Assembly (NCBI RefSeq): GCF_040954645.1
Contig: NC_092806.1
Location: forward strand, 78,525,641 to 78,589,640
Direction of reading: 5' to 3'
DNA from: Diabrotica undecimpunctata
Taxonomy: Eukaryota > Arthropoda > Insecta > Coleoptera > Chrysomelidae
Length of the DNA stretch: 64,000 bases
Within the stretch, counting starts at the first letter, position 1. Each line of letters opens with the position of its first letter. The notes under the pieces were generated by a model, which did not search any database, was not told the origin of the DNA, and worked only from the letters and a program-made list of their open reading frames with translations. Made by a program: the position numbers and the translations under genes. Shown here piece by piece: positions 10,939 to 20,954 of this stretch.

Positions 10939-11232
10939 TTATTTGTTCAATGTCATTCTCATCCCTGTGATGTCACTATACTCTTGTTCCGATACAGAAT
11001 TGATCGCTGATTGATCGATGATTAATGAATGATCGCTTCCATTAATATTTTCTTCTTCAGGATTGTACGTTTCATCTTCACTATCCACTGCCTCACTATC
11101 TTCACTTTCGAGTTTGTCATACCATTGCATCCAAACAGATGGATCCGTGGATATTTCAACACGCCTCCTCTTTTCTTGGGACAACGTAATACTCAAATTT
11201 TCTGCAAAACATTGATTCGAATAGAAAATCAA
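10939..11232 (-). pseudogene. piggyBac transposase N-terminal acidic region
   Basis: An Asp/Glu/Ser-rich peptide (KLESEDSEAVDSEDETYNPE) typical of piggyBac transposase N-termini. It ends eight bases before the C-terminal fragment, in a different frame. The whole RNase H-like core between them has been deleted, which is the usual structure of non-autonomous derivatives. Confidence 0.65.
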
Positions 11233-11734
11233 AAATTATAAATTAAAATAAAAAATACATACAATTTAGTAGAGGACGTGTAGAGGTACTCCTTGAAAAT
11301 TTTAAAACCAAAATTACTTTTCCTGTTTTTTGCAATGTTATTTTTCCTATTTTTCTGTAAAAAAAACAAATTTTATGGTAATAGAGAAATCACCTGAACA
11401 TAAAAAATACTTACGCGATTAGGGACACGGGCTACAATTTTGTAGCCCAGGCGTAAAAATTCACTAATATCTTTGAAACGCACGTGCGTATCTAACAAAC
11501 TCTTAGCAAGTACTGATTAATAATAATAATTATCGATGTCCAAAGCTGCGGTTTGTTAGAACAGTGCGCAGCGCACAGCATATACGTACAGCAGAATCTG
11601 TTCTACTCGACTCACGGCAGTTTTGGGTGAGTCGCTTTGTTAGATTAATTCGTATAAATATTCTGCCGCTCTGAAAATAAGTTTAGAAATTACTTTCACA
11701 TTTATTCTCTTAAAGGTTGTACGTTTTAAAAAAA

Positions 11735-11947
11735 ATGAATTCTGGTAAACTTAACGCAATAATTTTATTACTCCAAAAAGAGGAGGAAGAAGAAGAGTTG
11801 ATAACGTTAAATTTAAATAAAAATGTAAACGAAATTTTTTCATGTCTTAATACAGAAGGTGCTTTTAAATTAATAGTTGAAGAAAGATTGTTTCAAAACG
11901 AGGAAAAATTTCAAGAATATTTTAAACTTTCCAGGGATTTGTACTAG
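11735..11947 (+). pseudogene. Harbinger-like transposase N-terminal fragment
   Basis: About 70 residues starting at the ATG at 11735. The acidic start (QKEEEEEELI) and the FQNEEKFQEYFKLSRDLY end match the opening of PIF/Harbinger transposases, where a YFRMS-like motif precedes the DNA-binding helix. The frame stops directly at the fusion with the antisense fragment at 11942-11992, so the catalytic domain is gone. Confidence 0.5.
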
Positions 11948-11992
11948 ATCCACTAGTCTTTCATCTTCCTCTGGAGAAAATTTAGTAGCCAT
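11942..11992 (-). pseudogene. MADF/Myb-like protein start (second Harbinger gene)
   Basis: The minus strand from the ATG at 11992 reads MATKFSPEEDERLVDLV, the typical opening of a MADF/Myb-like DNA-binding protein that is the second gene of animal Harbinger elements. Only about 17 codons remain before the deletion junction. Confidence 0.5.
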
Positions 11993-12430
11993 TACTTAAT
12001 TATGACAATACGAATAACTGTATAAAAATACAATTATAATTTCGGTATAGATGTGTACGCTGTGAGCTCAGCTGAACGTTTGCGTCCAAATCAAATCGTA
12101 GTTGATTCCAGCGCACACCATCGACGTACACGGCTATCAGTCTGCAGTGCGCGCAGCTCAGCAGAACCTAACAAACCATTCTTGTAGAGAACCATCTCTT
12201 TGATTTTGACGAACGTGCGCGGCGTTCGACTGACTGTGAGTGAGTTATGCGTCGCTCACTGTTCTAACCTTGGATCACTAACAAACCATAGCTTAACCAC
12301 TTAACAGGCAGCTATACAAAGCAGCGACAATACAATCAAACATTGGCGCCAGCGGCAACAATTATTTAAAATGCGCCGGGCTCGGTGGCTGGGCTACGTA
12401 TGTAGTCCCACGCGCCTAACGTACGGTTAA

Positions 12431-12776
12431 ATGAAGGTCAATCGTATTTATAAGGATGTTATTAATGATACCAGTTTTCGAATTATATTTTAAAGGTGTT
12501 TATAAACTTACATTAATAATTACTGAATCTGCAGATTTATATAAAATTATTCGCCTCTTCAATATTTTTTATTTTAATTAGTTTGCAAGTTAAATACGCC
12601 TCCATTAATTATGGGTACATTCACCTCGTGTTCTGACCACATTACAATAAAAAAGAATATACCTACACTGAAAAACTGTTTATTACATTGTATTAAATAT
12701 AGCTATTGTAAAATAATATAGATATTGTTGACTAAAGTAAAGTATTTAAACAAATTTAAATAAAAATTGTATTATC
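12431..12776. other. AT-rich spacer, nothing recognised
   Basis: Lies between the piggyBac TTAA and the left TIR of the next element. No coding or repeat structure supported. Confidence 0.5.
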
Positions 12777-12813
12777 TATATAGCATTTTTCATATAAAAA
12801 TGCTTGCACGTCA
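12777..12813 (+). repeat. Left terminal inverted repeat, 37 bp
   Basis: Perfect inverted match to 17004-17040. Confidence 0.9.
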
Positions 12814-13362
12814 TTCAAGATTTACGACGTCAGAACCCCACAGTGTTGCCAAAACATCAGAATAGATAGTAGGTAAGTGAGTAATTTTTATAATTTTAAC
12901 TATTTGTCAAAGTATTACATTAACAGTAAATACACTTAGTTTTAAGACTACTGCAACACACTAAAATACATAAGAACACATTTTAATACAAAATTATATA
13001 TTCTAAATTTTAAACTTACCTCTTTTAGGGCTTTAATAGTAAAAACGTTCCGCCATTGTTTCTTGTTCAAAATAATCTATCTTATATGAAAGCTTATCAG
13101 CTTTCTACAGACTATTTATTTGTTTTGTCATAGCACAATAACAATACACAACAATAATTAGTTTTTAGAGCTATTAATCTAAATTAAAAATGTGTTTATA
13201 AATACAATTTATTAATATATATTATATTATGATCAAATTGTATAAGAAATCAAAACAAACAAAATTCTTACTCTAAAAAAGCGGCAACACTTTATACACT
13301 TTTGATATACGCTGAACTGTCAATAAAATTTGAAGTATTCCCGTATCAGTTGCGTACAATTG
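12814..13362. other. Noncoding interior of the TIR element
   Basis: AT-rich, without open frames. Contains GACGTCA near both ends of the element (about 12826 and 16983). Confidence 0.5.
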
Positions 13363-13378
13363 TCTAATCTATTTAATT
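13363..13378 (+). repeat. Target-site duplication, left copy
   Basis: TCTAATCTATTTAATT, identical to 15152-15167, flanking the truncated LINE. Confidence 0.85.
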
Positions 13379-13518
13379 TTTTGTTTATTTTAATTAACTT
13401 GTCTCGACTACGAGGTCATTGACACGATGACAGTATAATACAATATAAGGTATATACAATTGACAATACAGAGTACTTATTTTTTACAAATTTAACCGTT
13501 ACACATAATAATTAAACT

Positions 13519-14290
13519 TTAGAGTTTACTAAGCACTTGAATGTCTTTTAAATATTTAAACAGGTTTACAAATTTCTGAGTTTCACTTAACATTTCTTTA
13601 TTATTATCTCCCAACTGGTGTTGTTTTCTTTTAGCAGAAAGAGGCGGACATTCTTTAAGAAAATGTCTGACTGTTAAGGGACTTCTGCAATGGCCGCATG
13701 CAGGTGGATCGGTAGATGCCATTAGAAAGCCATGTGTAAGACGAGTGTGTCCAAGTCTTAATCTTTTTAGAATAACCTTGTGTCTTCTGGGCATAGGTGG
13801 TAGCTCTAAGGAAGGTATAACTGGTTGTATATCGTGTAAGTGACTCGGAGTTGTATTCCAATTAGCTTGCCATTTGTCATATATACGCTTTTTAAACATT
13901 TTTTTAATATCATTATGCAACTGGATATTTAATATAGGTATATCCAAAGCAGAAGCTTCTTTTGCGGCTACATCCTCATTTCCTACAACTCCTACATGTG
14001 AAGGTACCCAGACAATAGTGACAATTACTCCATGATCCGTAAGTTTATTATATATGTCATGTATTAAATTTACCAGAGGATGATCTGAGAACATGTTTTT
14101 GATTACTTGTATTGATGATAAGGAGTCTGTGCAAATCGCTACATTGCGGTCAGTTGCTTCCAACATACGAAAAGCCTCGACGATACCGTATAGTTCTGCA
14201 GTGTATACACTACAAACGGCAGGAAGTTTGATTAGTTTTGTAGTGCTGAAAGGGGAAACAACAGCACTACCCACCCTCACAACTTTATGA
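13519..14290 (-). pseudogene. LINE RNase H domain and C-terminal zinc motif
   Basis: Continues the upstream RT frame after a one-base frameshift. RNase H motifs are YTAELYGIVEAF, ICTDSLSSIQVI and WVPSHVGVVGNEDVAAKEA. The C-terminus carries CGHCRSPLTVRHFLKECP, the CxxC...H...C motif common to I-clade ORF2 ends. Apart from the shift it is uninterrupted, so the insertion is fairly young. Confidence 0.85.
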
Positions 14291-14302
14291 AAGTGATTTC
14301 GA

Positions 14303-15151
14303 TTAATCTAGGAACAATTGTTTAATTCTAGCTTTAGGAGTATCATGTTTATTGACAGAGCAAAGGGAGGTGTTGACATTCGGAAGTTGCTTATGCCTCG
14401 GAGGGTGTGTAGAGATATGAAAGGGTGAAGTTGCAGAAAGATCAAAGCAGTCGAGAATAGAATTTAGTATGCAAGAGAGCGGTTGTGCAGCTCTAGTGGT
14501 CTGAGAATGATGAATGAGATTATTTGGTTGTATAATTAGTTGATAGACTGGATTTTGTGGATTGGCTGATAAGCTAGCTGCATATGACAAAAGAAGATGT
14601 TGTCTCCTTAACCAGAGTGGTGGTTCGTTAGCTTCACAGTACATACTTTGAGCTGGGCTAGATCTGAAGGCACCTAAGCAGATCCTAAAACCCGTATTGT
14701 GTACGGAGTCAAGAGCTTTCAGATGTGACTTGGAGGCAGACATATAGACAAAACTACCATAGTCTATTTTGGAGCGAATAATGGATCTGTAAACTGTAAG
14801 CAATACCTCTTCGTCGGCTCGCCATTGAAAATGTGCTAAACTTTTTAGGATATTAATATTTTTTAAGCATTTGCCTTTCGTTTCCTGTATGTGTGTATTC
14901 CAAGTAAGTCTGGGGTCGCAGGTCAGTCCTAAGACTTTATGATGATCAATAACATCTAGTAATACTCCGTTGTATGTCAAAATTGGATTATATTTTGTCG
15001 TTTTTCTGCTAAATCTCATGATTTTAGTTTTTTGAGAAGAGAAGGAAAGCCCAATATGCCTCGACCACCTTTCTATATTATCAATGGCTGTTTGCATTAG
15101 TCGACAGGTTGTTTCTGTATTCTTTTCTCTGCAATAGAGGAATCTATCTTA
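14303..15151 (-). pseudogene. LINE RT C-terminal (thumb) region
   Basis: The frame is open from the truncation point at 15151 to a TAA at 14303. Motifs include GLSFSSQKTKIMRFSRK, YLG-like HKVLGLTCDPRLTW and IDYGSFVYMSASKSHLK. The catalytic aspartates are lost with the 5' truncation. A one-base shift near 14290-14303 separates it from the RNase H frame. Confidence 0.8.
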
Positions 15152-15167
15152 TCTAATCTATTTAATT
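15152..15167 (+). repeat. Target-site duplication, right copy
   Basis: TCTAATCTATTTAATT, identical to 13363-13378. Confidence 0.85.
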
Positions 15168-15263
15168 AAAATTAATATTTTGTGGAATATTAGACTTCAG
15201 AGTTATTTCATAAAATTTACATTATTAATAATAACAAATGTTTTTGGTTATTTAATCAATATA

Positions 15264-16825
15264 CACTCAGGTGCAAAAAAATCGATCCATTCCTTATTTA
15301 TTATTTATTTGAAGTTGTATAATTTTAGAGACATTAAATTACGTATGTAAATTTAGGTGTACCCTCGTATACGAGAAATAAAATAATATTTTTAATATTG
15401 CTTTTTATATTTCTTAAAACAAATTGGTATTTCAGGTTTTTGTCAAAAAGGGTCTGAAGCAAGTAGATATTATTTATTGAATGTTGTTTTTATTTCAACA
15501 ACCATACTAGTGTAGTGATTTTATTTTTAAAACGTCTTACATTTTTATTTAATTATCCTTCCTAAATGTCTCTAACTCCGACAGATGCTGCAAGGGTGGT
15601 GACTTTAGTTCAAGATGGTCGTAGCCAATATTATGCAGCTGAAATGTTGGGTGTTAGTCGATCTTTGGTTCAAAGAGCAGTTCGGCTTTTTATCGACACC
15701 GGTAACTTCACAAGAAGACCAGGATCAGGTCGTAGAAGGGTAACATCCGAAAGAGATGATCGATTTCTAGTTTCATCATGTTTGAGAAATCGGCATCAAC
15801 CTTCAGTTGAACTGGCAAATCGTCTGAGCGAAGTGAGAAATGTGGATGTAAGCAGATGGATAGTTCGTCGACGACTTGTAGAAGGTAATTTATTATCCAG
15901 AAGGCCAGCCCTATCTCCAATACTATCCATAGAACATCGCAGAACTCGCCTTGCTTTTGCAAGAGAACATGAAAACTGGAGTGATGCAGATTGGAGCAAT
16001 GTATTGTTCTCAGATGAGTCCAGATTTTGTCTAAGGTCACCAGACGGCCGAGAAAGGGTTTGGAGAAGACACGGAGAGCGATATTTTCAATTTAATATTG
16101 CGGAAAGAATAAGTTATCGGGGGGGCTCCGTTATGGTTTGGGCTGGTGTCAGTTCAGAAGCCCATACTGATTTAGTTATTGTAGATAGAGGTTCTATGAC
16201 TGCTGCAAGATACATAACAAGTATTTTAGATCAGCACTAGATTAGTATTTATAGGTGGTACCTTTTGCTCCATTCATTGGACCTAATTTTATTTTTATGG
16301 ACGACAACGCGCGTCCTCACCGTGCTAGAATCGTCAACCAATATATAGAGGAGGTGGGAATTGTCCGTATGAACTGGCCAGCTTGCAGTCCCGATCTCAA
16401 TCCCGTAGAACATCTATGGGATATGATGGGAAGAGGTCTTCGAGCACGAGTACCCCGTCCAAACAACTTGGCTAAACTTACAGCGGCTCTTCAAGAAATA
16501 TGGGACCAATTGGATCAATTTGATATCCAGAGGTTAATTACCTCAATGCCTAGACGTGTACAGGCTGTTATAAGGGCCCGAGGGGGAAACACTAGATATT
16601 AATTACTTATCAATGTTTTTCTTAATTTCAGAAAGTTTTGAATATTCTTGTATTTTTGAGTTTTGGCGTATGTCTCTATAAATAAATGATTTTTTTGTAT
16701 ATTCTGTAAAAATTATTTTAATCTAACATATACTTACATATATACCTGATTTAAAACTAATATCTTCAAACGTTTTCTTTTTTCAGCAAATAATACCCAT
16801 GGATCGATTTTTTTGCACCTGAGTG
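15264..16825 (+). mobile_element. Tc1-like transposon, nearly intact
   Basis: 1,562 bp, flanked by TA (15262-15263 and 16826-16827). Perfect 27-bp terminal inverted repeats at 15264-15290 and 16799-16825 begin CACTCAGGTGCAAAAA. It encodes one transposase of Tc1 type, disabled only by a 17-bp insertion. Confidence 0.95.
15566..16602 (+). pseudogene. Tc1-type DD34E transposase with 17-bp insertion
   Basis: The N-terminal half (15566-16240) has the paired helix-turn-helix DNA-binding region (YYAAEMLGVSRSLVQRAVR, residues 22-40), the GRRRV hook and the first catalytic Asp in LFSDES (residue 150). The second half (16255-16602) has the second Asp in FMDDNARPH and the Glu in SPDLNPVEHLWD, 34 residues apart, hence DD34E. 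Between them 16238-16254 is a 17-base insertion starting with an in-frame TAG. Without it, DQH would join VVPFAPF in one frame. Other lesions are not seen. Confidence 0.92.
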
Positions 16826-17003
16826 TAATTCTAAAATTTCCAATATAATGATGATTACATTTTTCTGATTATTACACCATGTTGACGCCTATGAAAGATC
16901 GAGCAGTTCCGTATGAGTTTCGTATTTCGTTTTGGAAAATTTGAACTCTAGGGTTGACGTTCTGGAAATTTTAAATTTAAGTGACGTCACTTTATATAAA
17001 TTG

Positions 17004-17040
17004 TGACGTGCAAGCATTTTTATATGAAAAATGCTATATA
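17004..17040 (-). repeat. Right terminal inverted repeat, 37 bp
   Basis: Perfect inverted match to 12777-12813. Confidence 0.9.
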
Positions 17041-17660
17041 CAATAATTTACATACAAGAGTATAAAAATAATAACCTACATTTTAAAATTATAGACAACG
17101 CTTTTTATTTTATTTAAAGAATTTTTTTTTTTTTTAATTTAAAGTGTCATAGCGCTGTCTGAAGTTTTTGTTTTTTGTATGTTTGTCTCCTCTATTGCAA
17201 TTTTTGTTTAATTTTCCTTATCATTATATATACTTACGATTTTTTTTATGAGAACCATTCTTTTGCACATTTGTTTACTTAATATTTCGCTGTTTACTTT
17301 GGATAGTTTTTCAACAATAGGATTTAGTTTTTTGTCATATTGTTCATCTTTGCTTTACACAAATACTTTCGTATTTGTGTAAAACGAAAATATGTTTCGT
17401 TTAAATCTATGTCCCCATGGCACAAAGATTGATCTACTGCTAGTTCCTCGTGGCTTCCTTCAAGATGGGTGGATAAAGTTTGGACTTCACCTGAACACGT
17501 GTCAAATTCTTCATCACTTTCGAGTTCATTTAATGTTTTTATTAGCTAGTGACATGATGATGTTTAACAATGAACCGAAGAGACCAACTCAAACTAAGTA
17601 TTTATATTATCAATTACATATAAAATTAGGGGTATGATTAATTGGCAAGCATAAACTGCT
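17041..17660. other. AT-rich spacer with one perfect hairpin
   Basis: No gene seen; small open frames look like chance. A perfect hairpin lies at 17354-17383: TTTACACAAATAC, loop TTTC, then its complement. Confidence 0.5.
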
Positions 17661-17689
17661 GCTTGACATATGTGTCCTTTAACAAACCA

Positions 17690-17862
17690 GATGTGTGCAC
17701 AAAGCACCAGATGTATGCACATAATGACAGCTGCGACATTTAATAAGTTACCTATATACACAAAAGCACAGGTGCAACATTTAATCAGCCAGGTGTATGT
17801 ACAAAATGACAAGGTGCAACATTTAATAAGCCGGGTGTATGCACATCATGACATGTGCCACA
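17690..17862 (+). repeat. Minisatellite, period 41-42 bp
   Basis: Units beginning TGCAACATTTAATAAGCC and containing GTGTATGCACA occur at about 17690-17731 (partial), 17732-17772, 17773-17814 and 17815-17855, diverged from each other by several bases. Confidence 0.75.
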
Positions 17863-18171
17863 TACGCCGGCAGGTGTTTGCTTGTATCCGGAGTGCTCTA
17901 ATGCCTACCCCATATGCAATAACCTATCATTTCCTAACTACTTACCTGAGCCCAAAACATGCTTAAAACTCCATTGTTATCCTTTTTCCTCCATGTGCAA
18001 ACTAGATTCCTCTAATTATATGTCCCAAAATGGGGACACCTTGGAAGCAACTCCTTTTTTTACCGTCTACTAGCTTACTTCGAATTTTTGCATACGGACA
18101 GGGAGGAATAGGTTTTCTGTGAATTCCCGATACTATTGCATAATTGACCTAAGGTTAAAAGATTAAAGAGG

Positions 18172-18235
18172 TGCTTCTTCTTATTATTGTGCCGTCTTCT
18201 AATGAAGCTTGGCGATCACTTCTTTAAACGCTTCC
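18172..18235 (-). mobile_element. Antisense LINE 3' end scrap
   Basis: The minus strand reads DREAFKEVIAKLH followed by stops and a GAAGAAG-like tail. This resembles the extreme C-terminus of insect LINE ORF2 proteins. Very short, so family assignment is uncertain. Confidence 0.4.
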
Positions 18236-18249
18236 CTATCGGTTGCAAC

Positions 18250-19072
18250 GTGAAGAGGTACAAAACTCCAGAATACAATGCGATACAGGCATAATTGTTG
18301 ACACCGAACGCCAGATTTTGCCTAACGCCGATGATCAGATAGTCGTAGCGAATGATGAGGAAGACCCGGCTACATGTTTAGAAAACTAAAGAAACAATAT
18401 GAAAAATGGGGCCTCAATATGAATATGTTAAAGACGGAGTATGTTAAAATAGGATATGATTAAGAAAATCCAGGGTTGGAAATTAGAAACACAAAAACAT
18501 GTAATGAATATACATATCTCTGATCTATAATATCTAAAGAAGGCACTACCAAAAGAGACATCGAAAACAAAACGCAGCAAGGAAAAAAAAGCGGTAAACA
18601 TTCTAAACTCTCTACTATGGTCTAAAGATATTAGAGAAGAAACGAAATTGAAAATCTATCGAACCTTGGTAGAGCCTATTATGACTTATGGGGTAAAAGT
18701 TTGATCACGTAAAAAGATAGAAAAAGAATAGAAGTAATAGAAATGGATTTTCAAAGAAGAGCGTGTGGTGTATCCAAAAAAGATCATATCTGGAATGAAG
18801 ATATTAGAAAGAGGATAAATAGTGTATATTTCAGTGTAGACATAATTGAAACGAGACAACTAGTGTGGTATGGTCACGTGAAGCGAATTAATGAAGATAG
18901 ATGGCCAAATAAAGCTTTAAATTATGTACTGCAACAAAGAAGAAGGGAAAGGCCTTCAGTTGCCTGGGAAGAAAATGTACGGTACATGATGAGAGATAGA
19001 GCCATCAAACAAGACGAATGGACGAACAGAAAATTATGGCGGTCGAAATGCGAGAAGCGGCAGAGGCTGTAG
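18250..19072 (+). pseudogene. LINE reverse transcriptase C-terminal half
   Basis: Starts near the catalytic box (NADDQIVVANDEED, normally FADDQ) and then NMLKTEYVKIGYD with frame changes. A clean final ORF at 18743-19072 encodes FQRRACGVSKKDHIWNEDIR, then RQLVWYGHVKRINEDRWP and a conserved basic tail ending in KCEKRQRL. The ORF2 end is followed within about ten bases by a long (TA)n array. It is related to the copy at 49511-50880. Confidence 0.75.
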
Positions 19073-19080
19073 GAACCTCG

Positions 19081-19310
<230 letters not shown>

Positions 19311-19504
19311 TATTCAAAAACATACATGGACAAATCCCCATTATTTTTCATTTTGAAAAAAAATTAGGATTTTTAAAATAGCGGATCCTCTTTTAAACGG
19401 GTTTTATTATTTATATTATTACTACACGTGATAAAATTTAATGAAATGCTGCATGCTGTAGAAAAAAATGTATAAATTTATTTTAAAAAATGCTCGATTT
19501 GCTG

Positions 19505-19506
<2 letters not shown>

Positions 19507-19562
<56 letters not shown>
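19507..19562. repeat. (TA)n microsatellite
   Basis: Pure TA repeat of about 56 bp. Confidence 0.97.
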
Positions 19563-19573
<11 letters not shown>

Positions 19574-20620
19574 TATAAAGTATGCAATAAATTCCACAGA
19601 ATATTTAAGGTTTATTATATTTTATTTTAATTTTTTATATTATTATTTTGTATGGCACTTAGCTTCCTTAAACTTTTATTGTCAAAGCTAACTTTTTGCT
19701 AAAAAATTTTAATCTATATGTATTTCTATGTTATTCATTAACACAAATGCGCATGACTTCTAGACTAATATCTTTATCAATATATTACAAGTATAAAATC
19801 ATATTTTGTTTGATTTCCGATGCAGTTAATTCACTCATAAAAAAAAATCAAAACCTCGACAAATACAATTAATATCATAGTTTTTTCAGCGTTTAAGTAT
19901 ACGATTTAGCTTGTTGGGATATTGTTATATGGCACAAATACTAATGATCACTCCAAGTTTCGAAGGTGTGCATATGATATCCATAGTGTTATCCTCCGAA
20001 GTGTGACGGGCATTTTTGTATTTATAATGTATTAGGTATATACTCGACACGGTAGTACTGAAAAAAAAAGATGTTATAGTAGGCGGTATAGTAGACTAGC
20101 GCGAAACTTTATACTGTTTTCTATATTTTTAAAATTGAATAAAGTAATTTTAATATTTATTATTTATATTTTAAACAAATTATATTATACTCAAATAATC
20201 CTAACGCCACCTGTTGACGTATTAACAATACGTTGTTTTATTTTTGACCGACCTGTCAAATTTAAACGAAATATTAAATTATATTAAGATATAAACAAAT
20301 ATCAATTATTATATAAACTAAATAAAATATTAATTGTATTTATATGAACTAATTTTAAAATAAGAAGTGTGTTACAAATTTAAACAGATTATTCATTATT
20401 GTTGTTATTCGGATGACATTCATGACTTTTAAATTTTGACAATCGTTGCGAATCGAATCTTTTATTGACAAATATTCTTTTAATTTTTTACTTGTCATTT
20501 AATGTATGTGTTTTTGTTAGTTACTTTTCATGCCTTTTTTACTTTAAGCCTACCTACAATAAATATATAATGACTAGAGTAGTGAATCGATGTGAAGAAA
20601 CTCTATTTTATGATTCGTGA
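19563..20620. other. AT-rich spacer, nothing recognised
   Basis: No supported coding region or repeat family. Confidence 0.5.
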
Positions 20621-20621
20621 C

Positions 20622-20720
20622 CCGTGACGACGTAATCTTGTGGCGTTAGATCCATGACGGCACCATCTTGTGGCGTTAGTTCCATGACGACACCATATTG
20701 TGGGGCTAGATCTGTGACGC
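20622..20720 (+). repeat. Minisatellite, period 30 bp
   Basis: Three units (20622-20651, 20652-20681, 20682-20711) and a partial fourth; unit 2 begins CCATGACGGCACCATCTTGT. Confidence 0.85.
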
Positions 20721-20954
20721 TCGCCTTAGGATTTTATTATAGAGAAAAAAGTAATACAACGCCAGTATAGAAGCTTGGCTTCAAAAACCCATTTACAACC
20801 TGGCTAGGTCAGTGTCCCGAACATGGTATTTTTTGCCTCATTTTCCTGGTGTATTACTTTTGACACATTATGCATAATAATAAATACTGGCCAATCTTAA
20901 GAAATGGACTGGTCTAACGTCAACTCGTCTATGTCGAGCTGATGTGTATAGAAT

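Larger units (their letters stand above)
11550..12287. mobile_element. Harbinger-derived MITE nested in piggyBac
   Basis: GGTTTGTTAG at 11550-11559 is mirrored by CTAACAAACC at 12278-12287, with a second right-end copy at 12168-12177. Subterminal sequence is also related (GTGCGCAGCGCACAGC on the left against related GCGCGCAGC on the right). Inside, start fragments of both Harbinger-type genes remain, one on each strand. A 3-bp target duplication is not certain (CAA/TAA outside a short shared AGCT). Confidence 0.6.
10322..12426. mobile_element. Internally deleted piggyBac transposon
   Basis: Flanked by TTAA at 10318-10321 and 12427-12430, the piggyBac target duplication. Terminal inverted repeats begin CCCTACGTTAGGTGCGTGGG on the left and CCGTACGTTAGGCGCGTGGG on the right (reverse complement), continuing with GGGCTACA-like subterminal sequence. 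An internal GGGCTACAA/TTTGTAGCCC copy lies at about 11417-11438. Inside are N- and C-terminal transposase remnants on the minus strand and a nested MITE (11550-12287). Confidence 0.9.
13379..15151 (-). mobile_element. 5'-truncated I/Nimb-like LINE with RNase H
   Basis: Bounded by a 16-bp target duplication. The minus strand begins inside the reverse transcriptase just after where the catalytic YADD should be (first in-frame residues include YCREKNTETTCRLM), continues through the RT thumb and RNase H, and ends with a short A-rich 3' tail. This is the classic product of incomplete target-primed reverse transcription. Confidence 0.88.
12777..17040. mobile_element. TIR element (about 0.9 kb core) carrying two nested transposons
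   Basis: A perfect 37-bp inverted repeat bounds the region (12777-12813 and 17004-17040), beginning TATATAGCATTTTTCATATA. Each arm itself contains the short palindrome AGCATTTTT/AAAAATGCT. Removing the nested LINE (13379-15167 with one target copy) and the Tc1 (15264-16827 with one TA) leaves about 0.9 kb of noncoding sequence, the size of a MITE. The arms end in TATA, so TA or TATA target duplication is likely but cannot be separated from the repeat. Confidence 0.7.

Noticed and set aside
10605..11232. Functional piggyBac transposase or domesticated gene
   Set aside because: The catalytic core is missing and the two parts are in different frames.
15708..16040. Minus-strand frame opposite the Tc1 transposase
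   Set aside because: Shadow of the transposase coding strand.
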